From Roseibacterium beibuensis (GTDB taxonomy: Bacteria > Pseudomonadota > Alphaproteobacteria > Rhodobacterales > Rhodobacteraceae), in the NCBI RefSeq assembly GCF_039542305.1, contig NZ_BAABHW010000007.1, forward strand, positions 113,073-177,072: a stretch of DNA of 64,000 nt, read 5' to 3'. Position 1 is the first letter of the stretch, and every line of letters begins with the position of its first letter. Of the stretch, positions 46,656 through 54,905 are shown in pieces. The position numbers and the translations under genes were made by a program. Below the pieces are notes generated by a model that worked only from the letters and a program-made list of their open reading frames with translations, was not told where the DNA came from and ran no database searches.

Positions 46656-48764
46656 TCAGCCGGCCCCGATCAAGGCAACCGCCTTGTCCTGTTCCATCAA
46701 CCACAGAAGGGTGCGTGCGGCCTGCCCCTGTGGGCTCTCCAGCCCCGGATCGCGGGCCAGCAGGGCCCGTGCCCCGGATTGCGCCAAGGCCATCAGCGCG
46801 GTCTGGCTCTCCAGGTCCGCGATGCGGAACCGGGGAACACCGGACTGCGCCGTGCCGATCAGATCGCCCGCACCGCGAATCGCGAGATCTTCCTCGGCGA
46901 TGCGGAACCCGTCTTCGGTTTCGCGCAGGACCATCAGCCGCCGCTTCGCCGTTTCGCCCAGGGGCGAGCGATACATCAGCAGGCAGGTCGACTCCGCCGC
47001 GCCCCGCCCCACGCGGCCCCGCAACTGGTGCAACTGGGCCAGACCGAACATGTCGGCCTGCTCGATCACCATGATCGAGGCATTGGGCACATCGACCCCG
47101 ACCTCGATCACCGTGGTCGCCACCAGCACCCGCGTTCGCCCCGATTTGAAAGCGGCCATCGCTGCGTCCTTCTCGGCCACCGGCATCCGGCCATGCACCA
47201 GCCCGACCGCCCCCTCGCCCAGGGATGCGCGCAGGTGCTTGAACCGCTCTTCGGCCGCCACCGCGTCATAGACCTCGGATTCCTCGACCAGCGGGCAGAC
47301 CCAATAGGCCTGCCGCCCCTCGGCGATGGCCTCGCGCAGGTGCTGCACCACCTCTTCCATCCGCGCGGTCGAGATCAGCGCGGTCTTGACCGGCGTGCGC
47401 CCGGGCGGTTTCTCGTCCAGCACGCTGACATCCATGTCGCCATATTGCGCAAGACTGAGCGTGCGGGGGATCGGCGTTGCCGTCATCACCAGCATGTCCG
47501 CCGCCTGCCCCTTGCGGCTGAGCCGGATCCGCTGCGTCACGCCGAACCGATGCTGCTCGTCCACGATGGCAAGGCGCAGGTCGCGGAATTCCACGTCGTC
47601 CTGGAACACCGCATGCGTGCCCACCAGCACCTGGATGTCGCCGCACACCAGCGCCGCCAGCTTGGCCTTGCGCTCGGCCCCCTTGTCATTGCCCGTCAGC
47701 ATCTCGATCACGACGCCCGCCTCTTCGGCAAGCGGCTTGAGGTTCGCGAAGTGCTGCCCCGCAAGGATCGAGGTCGGCGCCATCATCACGCCCTGCCCGC
47801 CGGATTCGACCGCGATCAGCAGCGCCATCAGCGCGACCAGCGTCTTGCCGGCCCCCACGTCGCCCTGCAAAAGCCGGCTCATCCGGGTCGGCGCGCCCAT
47901 GTCGGCCTCGATCTCGGAGATCGCCCGCAACTGCGCGCCGGTCGGCGAAAAAGGCAGCGCCTCCAAAACCTTTGCCCGCAACCGCCCGTCGCCTTGCGTG
48001 ACGAAGCCCTTTTTCTTGCGCCGCGTCTGGCGGGCCAGCGCCAGCGTCATCTGGTGGGCGAACAACTCGTCGAAGGCCAAGCGCTCCCGCGCCTTGGCCG
48101 AGCGGCTCAGATCCTCGGGGCCCTCGGGGTTGTGCGCCTCCAATACCGCGTCGTGCCAGCCGGGCCAGCCCTTCTGCCGCTTCAACTCGGAATCGCACCA
48201 TTCGGGCAGGTCCGGCACGCGCTTGAGCGCCGAGGCCACGGCCTTCTGCATGCCCTTCTGCGTCACCCCGGCTGTCAGCGGGTAGACAGGCTCGAACGGG
48301 GGGATCTCGCCCGCCTCCTCGACCGGCAGGATGTGGTCGGGATGCGCCATCTGCGCCACCCCGTCGAACAGCTCCAGCTTGCCCGAGACGACGCGGCGCT
48401 GGCCGCTCGGCAGGATGCGCTGCAGGTAGTCGCCCTTGGCGTGGAAAAAGACCAGCTGGAACGAGGTTTCCGCATCCTCGACCTCGACCCGGTACGGCCC
48501 GCGTCCGGCGGGCGGGCGGTGGCGGCCGACCGTGACCTCGACCGTCGCGGCCCCCGGCAGCGCCACCTCGCGGATCGAGGCCCGCCGCGCCCGGTCCACG
48601 CCGCCCACGGGCAGCGTCAGGATCAGGTCCTTCGGCGTCTCAACCGCCAGCCCCTTGAAATTCTTCGCCGTTTTCGGGCCGATCCCGTCCAGCGTTTCCA
48701 GTCCCGCGAAAAGCGGGAACAGGATCTCGGGGCGTCCCCGGGGCTTTGCCGGTGCGTCAGCCAT
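46656..48764 (-). CDS. recG: ATP-dependent DNA helicase RecG
   Basis: 702 residues. It remodels stalled forks and Holliday junctions. The N-terminal wedge domain is followed by the helicase core: GDVGAGKTLVALMAL (Walker A), MMAPTSILAGQH, IVDEQHRFGVTQR (DEQH) and MTATPIPRTLSLA. The TRG motif region is present near the C-terminus (SQTALMALAQSGARALLARD). It overlaps the ligA stop by 8 bases, so ligA and recG are cotranscribed. Confidence 0.96.
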   Translation of the reverse strand: MADAPAKPRGRPEILFPLFAGLETLDGIGPKTAKNFKGLAVETPKDLILTLPVGGVDRARRASIREVALPGAATVEVTVGRHRPPAGRGPYRVEVEDAETSFQLVFFHAKGDYLQRILPSGQRRVVSGKLELFDGVAQMAHPDHILPVEEAGEIPPFEPVYPLTAGVTQKGMQKAVASALKRVPDLPEWCDSELKRQKGWPGWHDAVLEAHNPEGPEDLSRSAKARERLAFDELFAHQMTLALARQTRRKKKGFVTQGDGRLRAKVLEALPFSPTGAQLRAISEIEADMGAPTRMSRLLQGDVGAGKTLVALMALLIAVESGGQGVMMAPTSILAGQHFANLKPLAEEAGVVIEMLTGNDKGAERKAKLAALVCGDIQVLVGTHAVFQDDVEFRDLRLAIVDEQHRFGVTQRIRLSRKGQAADMLVMTATPIPRTLSLAQYGDMDVSVLDEKPPGRTPVKTALISTARMEEVVQHLREAIAEGRQAYWVCPLVEESEVYDAVAAEERFKHLRASLGEGAVGLVHGRMPVAEKDAAMAAFKSGRTRVLVATTVIEVGVDVPNASIMVIEQADMFGLAQLHQLRGRVGRGAAESTCLLMYRSPLGETAKRRLMVLRETEDGFRIAEEDLAIRGAGDLIGTAQSGVPRFRIADLESQTALMALAQSGARALLARDPGLESPQGQAARTLLWLMEQDKAVALIGAG

Positions 48765-51051
48765 CGCCGATCAGGGCCAGCCAGCCGTCTTCGTCGATCA
48801 TCTCGATGCCCAAGTCCTCGGCCTTCTTGGCCTTGGAGCCCGCCCCGGGGCCGGCCACCACGAGATCGGTCTTGGCCGAGACGCTGCCCGACACCTTGGC
48901 CCCCAGCGATTCCGCGCGCGCCTTGGCCTCGGCGCGCGTCATCTTCTCAAGGCTGCCGGTGAACACCACGGTCTTGCCCGCCACGGGGCTGCCCTCGGTC
49001 GCGCGGGCTTCGGGCGGCTGGATGTCGAGATGGGCGACCAGCCGGTCGATCGAGGCGCGTTCGGCCTCCTGCGCGAAGGTGTCGGTCAGGGACAGGGCAA
49101 CGGTCGCGCCGATCCCGTCGATGCCCACAAGGTCATCCCAGGCGGCTTTTGCCTCGGGCGGGACCTCGGCCCCTTCCCACGCCTTGCGACGCGCATCGCT
49201 GATCTGCGCGCGGCGGCCTTCGGCCTTGGCGGCGGCCTGTTCGGCGGCGACGGCCTCTTCACCCGCGCGATGGGCCGCAGCGGCAGGGATCGCCTGCACC
49301 ACCGCTGTCTCAAACGCGTCCCACCGACCGAAATGGCGCGCCAAATCGTCGGCGGCCACTTCGCCGACATGGCGGACACCAAGCGCGAAAATAACGCGCT
49401 TGAGCGGGATTTTTCTTTTTTCTTCAATTGCATCGAAGAGGTTCTTCGCGCTTTTTTCGCCCCAGCCCTCCCGGTTCTTCAACTGCTGCAGGCCAGAGCC
49501 GTAATTGTCTTTCAGTTTAAAGATATCCACGGGCTCTTTCATCCATTCGTCACCGTAGAAGGCCTCGACCTGCTTGGCCCCCAACCCCTCGATGTCGAAC
49601 GCCGCCCGGCTGACGAAATGTTTCAGCTTTTCAACGGCCTGCGCGGGGCAGATCAAGCCGCCCGTGCAGCGGCGCACGCTGTCGCCCTCCTCTCGGACGG
49701 CGTCCGAGCCGCATTCGGGGCAGACAGTCGGGAAGGCAAAGGGAACCGCCTCCCCGGGCCGTTTCGACAAGTCCACGTCCGCCACTTTCGGAATCACGTC
49801 GCCCGCGCGATAGACCTGAACCCAATCGCCGACGCGAATGTCCTTGCCGTCGCGGATCGGCTGGCCGCGATTGTCCCGGCCGGCAATGTAATCCTCGTTA
49901 TGGAGCGTCGCGTTGGACACCACGACGCCGCCCACCGTCACCGGCGTCAGCCGCGCCACCGGGGACAGGGCGCCGGTGCGCCCGACCTGGATGTCGATGG
50001 CCTCCAGCCGTGTCCAGGCCAGTTCGGCGGGGAACTTATGCGCGATCGCCCAGCGCGGCGTGGTCGAGCGCATGCCCAGGCGGCGTTGCAGGGACAGGTC
50101 GTTCAGTTTGTAGACGACCCCGTCGATATCATAGCCGAGCGTCGCGCGGTCCTGTTCGATAGCGCGGTAATGCGCCAGCATCTCGTCCACGGTTTCACAG
50201 GCCCGCGTGCGGTCATTGATGGTGAAGCCGAGCGCCCGAAGCCGCGCGAGCGCCTCGATCTGCGTTTCAGCCAGCGGCTCGGACAGCTCGCCCCAGGAAT
50301 AGGCGAAAAAGCGCAAGGGCCGTGCGCGCGTGATCCCGGCATCGAGTTGCCTCAGCGATCCCGCCGCGGCGTTGCGCGGGTTGGCGAAGGTCTTTCCGCC
50401 CGCCGCCTCCTGCCGCTGGTTCAGCGCCTCGAAATCGGCGTGGCTCATATAGACCTCGCCGCGCACCTCCAGCACGTCGGGCGCGCCGTCGAGATGCTCG
50501 GGGATATCGGCGATGGTCCGGGCGTTGGCGGTGACATTCTCGCCCACCGATCCATCGCCCCGCGTGGCCGCCGTCACCAGCGCGCCCTTTTCATAGCGCA
50601 GCGACAGGGAAAGACCGTCGATCTTTGGCTCTGCCGTGAAGGACAGGGGCGCGTCCTCCGCAAGACCGAGATAGCGGCGGATGCCGGCCACGAAATCCAC
50701 AACATCCGCATCGTCAAACGCATTGGCCAGCGAGAGCATGCGTTCGGAATGGGTGACCTTGGCAAAGCCTTCGGACGGGGCGGCGCCAACCTGTTCCGTG
50801 GGGCTGTCGGCCCGCTTCAGATGCGGAAAGCGCGCTTCGATCGCGGCGTTTTCGCGTTTCAGCGCGTCGAATTGCGCATCGGACAGGGTCGGCGCATCCT
50901 CGGCATAATAGGCGGTATTGGCCGATTGCAGGGCCTCGGCCAGCTCTGCAAGCCGGGCGCGCGCCTCCTCCTCGGTCAGGGTCGCGGCTGCCTTTTCGGC
51001 GTCCCGTATCTCCTCGGCCATGTCACCCTCGCGCGGCTGCTCGTCCTGCAT
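48757..51051 (-). CDS. ligA: NAD-dependent DNA ligase LigA
   Basis: 764 residues, longer than the usual 670-700. The active-site Lys143 is in AEPKIDG. Domains in order: adenylation, OB fold (around 340-430), a zinc finger with CPECGSDAVREE and the RRCTGGLICPAQ pair, helix-hairpin-helix repeats, and a C-terminal BRCT (PVAGKTVVFTGSLEKM). The extra length is mostly an Ala/Glu-rich insert around residues 590-640 in the HhH region. Seals nicks in replication. Translationally coupled to recG downstream. Confidence 0.96.
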   Translation of the reverse strand: MQDEQPREGDMAEEIRDAEKAAATLTEEEARARLAELAEALQSANTAYYAEDAPTLSDAQFDALKRENAAIEARFPHLKRADSPTEQVGAAPSEGFAKVTHSERMLSLANAFDDADVVDFVAGIRRYLGLAEDAPLSFTAEPKIDGLSLSLRYEKGALVTAATRGDGSVGENVTANARTIADIPEHLDGAPDVLEVRGEVYMSHADFEALNQRQEAAGGKTFANPRNAAAGSLRQLDAGITRARPLRFFAYSWGELSEPLAETQIEALARLRALGFTINDRTRACETVDEMLAHYRAIEQDRATLGYDIDGVVYKLNDLSLQRRLGMRSTTPRWAIAHKFPAELAWTRLEAIDIQVGRTGALSPVARLTPVTVGGVVVSNATLHNEDYIAGRDNRGQPIRDGKDIRVGDWVQVYRAGDVIPKVADVDLSKRPGEAVPFAFPTVCPECGSDAVREEGDSVRRCTGGLICPAQAVEKLKHFVSRAAFDIEGLGAKQVEAFYGDEWMKEPVDIFKLKDNYGSGLQQLKNREGWGEKSAKNLFDAIEEKRKIPLKRVIFALGVRHVGEVAADDLARHFGRWDAFETAVVQAIPAAAAHRAGEEAVAAEQAAAKAEGRRAQISDARRKAWEGAEVPPEAKAAWDDLVGIDGIGATVALSLTDTFAQEAERASIDRLVAHLDIQPPEARATEGSPVAGKTVVFTGSLEKMTRAEAKARAESLGAKVSGSVSAKTDLVVAGPGAGSKAKKAEDLGIEMIDEDGWLALIGDG

Positions 51052-51192
51052 TGGTGATAGGTCTCGTTCACGGTCGGGTCCAGCCGGATCAGGGGGATCA
51101 GGCCGTTATGCGCCCGCAGATCGGCAGCGTTTCCGCAGCCGGTGCGACGCGAAAGGCGTCACGCTCAGCCGGACGCCCGGCCAAATGCACAT

Positions 51193-51226
51193 GGCACATC
51201 CGATCAAGCCCCCTTGCGGATGTGCC
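51193..51226. terminator. long inverted repeat between ctrA and ligA
   Basis: GGCACATCCG (51193-51202) pairs perfectly with CGGATGTGCC (51217-51226), with a 14-base loop. It lies just after the ctrA stop. No T-run follows, so it may be a rho-dependent or RNA-stability element. Confidence 0.5.
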
Positions 51227-51237
51227 AAGATGCGCAG

Positions 51238-51948
51238 TCAGGCCGTCGCGGCCATGTCGGCCCCGGTCTGCGCCGCCGGATCGCGCAGGACGTAGCCACG
51301 CCCCCAGACCGTTTCGATATAGTTGTCGCCGCCCGTGGCCTCGGACAGTTTCTTGCGCAGCTTGCAGATGAAGACGTCGATAATTTTGAGTTCGGGCTCG
51401 TCCATGCCGCCATAAAGGTGGTTGAGGAACATCTCCTTCGTCAGGGTGGTGCCCTTGCGCAGGCTCAGCAGTTCCAGCATCTGGTATTCCTTGCCGGTCA
51501 GGTGCACCGGCGCGCCGCCCACATCGACCGTCTTGGCATCGAGGTTGACCGAAATCTGCCCGGTATGGATCACCGATTGGGCGTGCCCCTGGCTGCGGCG
51601 GATGATGGCGTGGATTCGCGCGACCAGTTCTTCGCGATGGAACGGCTTGGTCAGGTAATCATCGGCGCCGAAGCCGAACCCCTTCAGCTTGTTCTCGGGG
51701 TCGTCGAAACCCGAGAGGATCAGGATCGGCGTCGTGATCCGGGCGGTGCGCAATTGCCGCAACACCTCGTGCCCCGTGATATCGGGCAGGTTCAGATCGA
51801 GAAGGATGATGTCGTAATCATAAAGCTTCGCAAGATCGACGCCCTCTTCGCCCATGTCGGTCGAATACACGTTCAGATTGGCGTGCTTGAGCATCATCTC
51901 GATGCTTCTGGACGTGGTAAGATCGTCTTCAACAAGCAAAACGCGCAT
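51238..51948 (-). CDS. ctrA: cell-cycle response regulator CtrA
   Basis: 236 residues. Receiver domain (1-120) with the phosphorylatable Asp51 in LLDLNLPD and acidic pocket VEDD near residues 6-9, then an OmpR-type winged helix that binds TTAA-N7-TTAA. The recognition region DVFICKLRKKLSEATGG and GRGYVLRD are typical. It ends MAATA and not the AA ending used by ClpXP in Caulobacter. In Rhodobacterales it controls motility and gene transfer agents and is often not essential. The sciP gene is directly upstream on the same strand. Confidence 0.97.
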   Translation of the reverse strand: MRVLLVEDDLTTSRSIEMMLKHANLNVYSTDMGEEGVDLAKLYDYDIILLDLNLPDITGHEVLRQLRTARITTPILILSGFDDPENKLKGFGFGADDYLTKPFHREELVARIHAIIRRSQGHAQSVIHTGQISVNLDAKTVDVGGAPVHLTGKEYQMLELLSLRKGTTLTKEMFLNHLYGGMDEPELKIIDVFICKLRKKLSEATGGDNYIETVWGRGYVLRDPAAQTGADMAATA

Positions 51949-52001
51949 CTTCTTTCTCTCCGAATCTCGCCTTGGTCGACACCCACCCTCGGTCCAAATG
52001 G

Positions 52002-52016
52002 TTAATTACAAGTTAC
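52002..52016. promoter_or_regulatory. possible CtrA box upstream of ctrA
   Basis: TTAA-N7-TTAC matches 7 of 8 half-site bases of the CtrA motif and sits 54-68 bp upstream of the ctrA start, a place for autoregulation. A GANTC (GAATC, 51962-51966) CcrM methylation site is also just upstream of the start. Confidence 0.5.
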
Positions 52017-52067
52017 CCGTTTCGGCGGGCGCCCCCGCAAAAACCATGCGATTTCACGAGGATCCGG

Positions 52068-52346
52068 TCATGCGTTGCGAAAACGCTGCACCGAAGTTGC
52101 TTTCAAAGCTGCAACACCATGCCGGGCGACGGCATCGCGCCAGCTATCAAGCTCTTCCTCGGAGAGGTCCCAGGTGCGAATCGCCTCCTCCGCCGTGATC
52201 AGCCCGCCTTCGACCGCGAGCACCACCACTGCCTTGCGGCTGGCCACCCAACGCCGCGTGTCCGGGGCAGGCAGGTCGGCGCGTGTCAGCACACGACCGT
52301 CGGGCAGTGTCACGGCATTGGGTCCCTTGATCCGTCGGATATACAT
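52068..52346 (-). CDS. sciP: SciP-type DUF1153 regulator of CtrA
   Basis: 92 residues. DUF1153 (SciP) helix-turn-helix with the family sequences LTRADLPAPDTRRWVASRKA and the later GLITAEEAIRTWDLSEEELD. In Caulobacter SciP binds CtrA and blocks its activation of target genes. Here it lies upstream of ctrA with a 119-bp gap, in the same orientation, and has a CtrA-like site in front, which suggests a local feedback loop. Confidence 0.9.
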   Translation of the reverse strand: MYIRRIKGPNAVTLPDGRVLTRADLPAPDTRRWVASRKAVVVLAVEGGLITAEEAIRTWDLSEEELDSWRDAVARHGVAALKATSVQRFRNA

Positions 52347-52399
52347 CGGCGCCTCGTCATCATGGTCACTTCGTCGACCGGCACTCTGACGCAGAGTGT

Positions 52400-52414
52400 T
52401 TAATTCGCGGTTAG
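52400..52414. promoter_or_regulatory. possible CtrA box between sciP and mnmA
   Basis: TTAA-N7-TTAG (TTAA 52400-52403, TTAG 52411-52414), 7 of 8 half-site bases. It is in the 143-bp divergent region, about 54 bp upstream of the sciP start, so it may control sciP. Confidence 0.5.
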
Positions 52415-52489
52415 CGCGCGGCTTGTGAAAAGGGTCGGTTTTCCTATATTCCGCCCATTCGACCTATTTCCCGGAACAGGATGCCTGCC

Positions 52490-53650
52490 ATGGCCCTCGA
52501 TCGGCCCCACGGACTCAATTCGCTTGGCTTTGCCAAGCCCCCCGCCGACACGCGCGTCGTCGTGGCGATGTCGGGCGGCGTGGATTCCTCGGTCGTGGCC
52601 GCGCAACTGGCCGAGGAAGGCTATGACGTCGTGGGCGTCACGCTACAGCTCTACGACCATGGTGCGGCGCTGGCCAAGAAAGGCGCCTGCTGCGCCGGGC
52701 GCGACATCCACGATGCGCGTCGCGTGGCCGAGGAGATGGGCTTTCCCCACTATGTCCTCGACTACGAGAACACCTTTCGCGAGGCCGTGATCGACGAGTT
52801 CGCCGACAGCTACCTTGCCGGCGCGACGCCCGTGCCCTGTATCCGCTGCAACGAGCGGGTGAAGTTCAAGGACCTGCTGGCCACCGCCAAGGACCTCGAC
52901 GCCGATTGCATGGCGACGGGCCATTACATCCAGCGCACCATGGGGCCGGAGCGGGCCGAGTTGCACCGCGCCGCCGACATGAACCGCGACCAGTCCTATT
53001 TCCTGTTCTCCACCACGCAGGAGCAGCTGGAGTTCCTGCGGTTCCCGCTGGGACATCTGCCCTCCAAGGCCGAGACGCGCGCCTTGGCGGCGAAATACGG
53101 GCTGCCGGTGGCCGACAAGCCCGACAGCCAGGACATCTGCTTCGTCCCCAACGGCGATTATGCCAGCGTGATCGAGAAGCTGCGCCCCGGTGCCGCCGAT
53201 CCGGGCGAGATCGTGGATATGGAAGGCACCGTTCTGGGCGAGCATCGCGGTGTGATCCACTACACGATCGGCCAGCGGCGCGGCCTCGGGATCGGTGGTC
53301 TGTCGGACCCGCTTTACGTGGTGAGGCTGGACCCGGACGCGCGGCAGGTCGTGGTCGGCCCGAAAGAGGCGCTGGCCAAACGCACGGTCCCGGTGCGCGA
53401 GATCAACTGGCTGGGCGATGCGCCCTTCACCTCGCGCCCGGAATGGGAGGTCGAGGTGCGCATCCGCTCAACCCGCCCGCCCGCGCCCGCCGTGATCCGC
53501 CCGATCTCGGAGACCGAGGCCGAGGTGGAACTGGCCACGCCCGAACAGGGGGTCAGCCCCGGGCAGGCCTGCGTGTTCTACGATCCCGACAGCACCCGCG
53601 TCTTCGGCGGCGGCTGGATTCACAAGGGGGTAAGCACCGATCCGGCCTGA
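52490..53650 (+). CDS. mnmA: tRNA-specific 2-thiouridylase
   Basis: 386 residues. Makes the 2-thio group of mnm5s2U34 in tRNA-Glu, -Gln and -Lys. The PP-loop MSGGVDSSVVAAQL is at 27-40. The catalytic cysteine region is CIRCNERVKF and the second Cys is in DSQDICFVPNG. The start at 52490 has AGGA 8 bp upstream; an in-frame ATG at 52481 is too close to it. Its 3' end runs into a repeat array. Divergent from sciP. Confidence 0.95.
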   Translation: MALDRPHGLNSLGFAKPPADTRVVVAMSGGVDSSVVAAQLAEEGYDVVGVTLQLYDHGAALAKKGACCAGRDIHDARRVAEEMGFPHYVLDYENTFREAVIDEFADSYLAGATPVPCIRCNERVKFKDLLATAKDLDADCMATGHYIQRTMGPERAELHRAADMNRDQSYFLFSTTQEQLEFLRFPLGHLPSKAETRALAAKYGLPVADKPDSQDICFVPNGDYASVIEKLRPGAADPGEIVDMEGTVLGEHRGVIHYTIGQRRGLGIGGLSDPLYVVRLDPDARQVVVGPKEALAKRTVPVREINWLGDAPFTSRPEWEVEVRIRSTRPPAPAVIRPISETEAEVELATPEQGVSPGQACVFYDPDSTRVFGGGWIHKGVSTDPA

Positions 53651-53836
53651 ATAGGCCGGCGCTCGCCCCAGCGGGGCGGGCGAGGTGCGAACGGGCGGAG
53701 CCACGGCAAGGCACCGATCCGGCCTGAGCAGGCCGGCGCTCGCCCCGATGGGGCGCGCGAGGTGCGACCGGGCGGAGCCCCCAAGGCACCAATCCGTGGC
53801 AACGCGCGCCGACGCGTGCCCCAAAGGGGCAGAAGG
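53635..53836. repeat. tandem 75-77-bp repeats at the mnmA 3' end
   Basis: Copy 1 starts at 53635 (CACCGATCCGGCCTGA) inside the last codons of mnmA; copy 2 at 53712 begins with the same bases, period 77, about 90 percent alike. A degenerate third start occurs at 53787 (CACCAATCCG). Each copy contains GC-rich inverted parts. Purpose unknown. Confidence 0.7.
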
Positions 53837-53874
53837 AGGCGCGCCCGCCTTCGGTACTTGAGACTTTGGAAAAA

Positions 53875-53951
53875 TGGCGCGGTTGACGGGGCTCGAACCC
53901 GCGACCCCCGGCGTGACAGGCCGGTACTCTAACCAACTGAGCTACAACCGC
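53875..53951 (-). tRNA. tRNA-Asp (anticodon GTC), first copy
   Basis: 77 nt with CCA encoded. Acceptor GCGGTTG pairs with CAACCGC; T arm GTTCGAGCC; anticodon loop CTGTCAC between CCGGC and GCCGG gives GTC. Identical to the copy at 54721. Confidence 0.96.
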
Positions 53952-53963
53952 GTGAGGGCCTGA

Positions 53964-54614
53964 TTAGGCAAATCCCGGGGCGGCGTCAATGCCGGAAGCG
54001 GCGGTTTTCATCCCCCACAGGATCGCCGCCTGCCCCAGCCAGTACAGCGCCCAGAGGCCACGCGCGAAGAGCGGTTTCCAGCGGCTCTCGGGCGGCAAGA
54101 GGAACAGCTCGATGGCCAGCACGATATCCGAGGCGATGAAGGCCAGTGCGCCCGCCGTGATCCAGACGGCCGCGTCCGGCAAGGCGAGCGCCAGCGCCCC
54201 AAGCGCAACCGACAGCCCCGCGTAGATCGCGACGGGCAGCCGAAGGTCACCAAGGACCGGCCAGAGCCGCACCAGCAAGACCGCCGACACCGCCGCAAGG
54301 ACCAGAACGGGCACCACGGGAACCGAACCGGCCAAGGGCCAGAGAACGGCAATGTAGATCGCATGTCCAAGGGCGAACGCCGCCAGACCGGGCAGGAATC
54401 CGGACTTCGGATCGCGCGACAGGAAGAAATCGCCGACAGCCCCCAGCCCCAAGGCCATGGCCAGGATCGGCAGCCCATGCCACGCGGCGGCCAGCGCCAG
54501 AAGGACGGTGGAGCCGGTCTTGATCGCGGACCTGGCCCAAGACACGGGCCGCAACGTCCAGACCGCGCCATAGGCAAGCGCAAGGGCACCAGCGGGAAGA
54601 AGAAAACCGATCAT
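53964..54614 (-). CDS. YhhN family membrane protein (lysoplasmalogenase-like)
   Basis: 216 residues, ATG 54614. The TMEM86/YhhN fold with about seven to eight hydrophobic helices and the family segments GAVGDFFLSRD and SDIVLAIELFLLP near the C-terminal half. The eukaryotic relative TMEM86B cleaves lysoplasmalogen; the bacterial role is unknown. Longer open frames through the upstream tRNA are not credible. It lies between two identical tRNA-Asp genes. Confidence 0.85.
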   Translation of the reverse strand: MIGFLLPAGALALAYGAVWTLRPVSWARSAIKTGSTVLLALAAAWHGLPILAMALGLGAVGDFFLSRDPKSGFLPGLAAFALGHAIYIAVLWPLAGSVPVVPVLVLAAVSAVLLVRLWPVLGDLRLPVAIYAGLSVALGALALALPDAAVWITAGALAFIASDIVLAIELFLLPPESRWKPLFARGLWALYWLGQAAILWGMKTAASGIDAAPGFA

Positions 54615-54660
54615 GCGCCTGTCTAGATCAGCGCCCCCGCGAGGGAAAGCGCAGGGTGGC

Positions 54661-54690
54661 AAAAAGAAAAAACCGGCCCCGAGGAGCCGG
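54661..54690 (-). terminator. terminator for the second tRNA-Asp
   Basis: A GC-rich stem (CCGGC with GCCGG, helped by further pairs) is followed on the minus strand by TTTTTTCTTTTT. It lies 30 bp after the tRNA-Asp 3' end at 54721. Confidence 0.75.
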
Positions 54691-54720
54691 CATTTTCGCG
54701 CATCGCTGCGAAACGGGTGG

Positions 54721-54797
54721 TGGCGCGGTTGACGGGGCTCGAACCCGCGACCCCCGGCGTGACAGGCCGGTACTCTAACCAACTGAGCTACAACCGC
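54721..54797 (-). tRNA. tRNA-Asp (anticodon GTC), second copy
   Basis: 77 nt, base-for-base the same as the copy at 53875-53951. It has its own terminator downstream. Confidence 0.96.
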
Positions 54798-54905
54798 TCA
54801 CCCTTCCGCTTCGGGGAGATCCCCTTTGCGTGGGGGGCGTATTAGGCCCCCGCCCGCCCCCCGTCAAGCGCGGTTTTGCGCTTTCCGCCGCCTTTTTCTC
54901 GGCGC

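Noticed and set aside
46584..48962. 792-codon open frame on the plus strand over recG
   Set aside because: Shadow of recG; its first part also covers the SOS box.
51052..51192. 33-codon minus-strand frame between ctrA and ligA
   Set aside because: Possible ribosome site absent and no pattern; probably chance.
53875..54797. identical tRNA-Asp copies as att sites of an integrated element
   Set aside because: The DNA between them is a single YhhN gene with ordinary GC, no integrase; simple gene duplication is enough.
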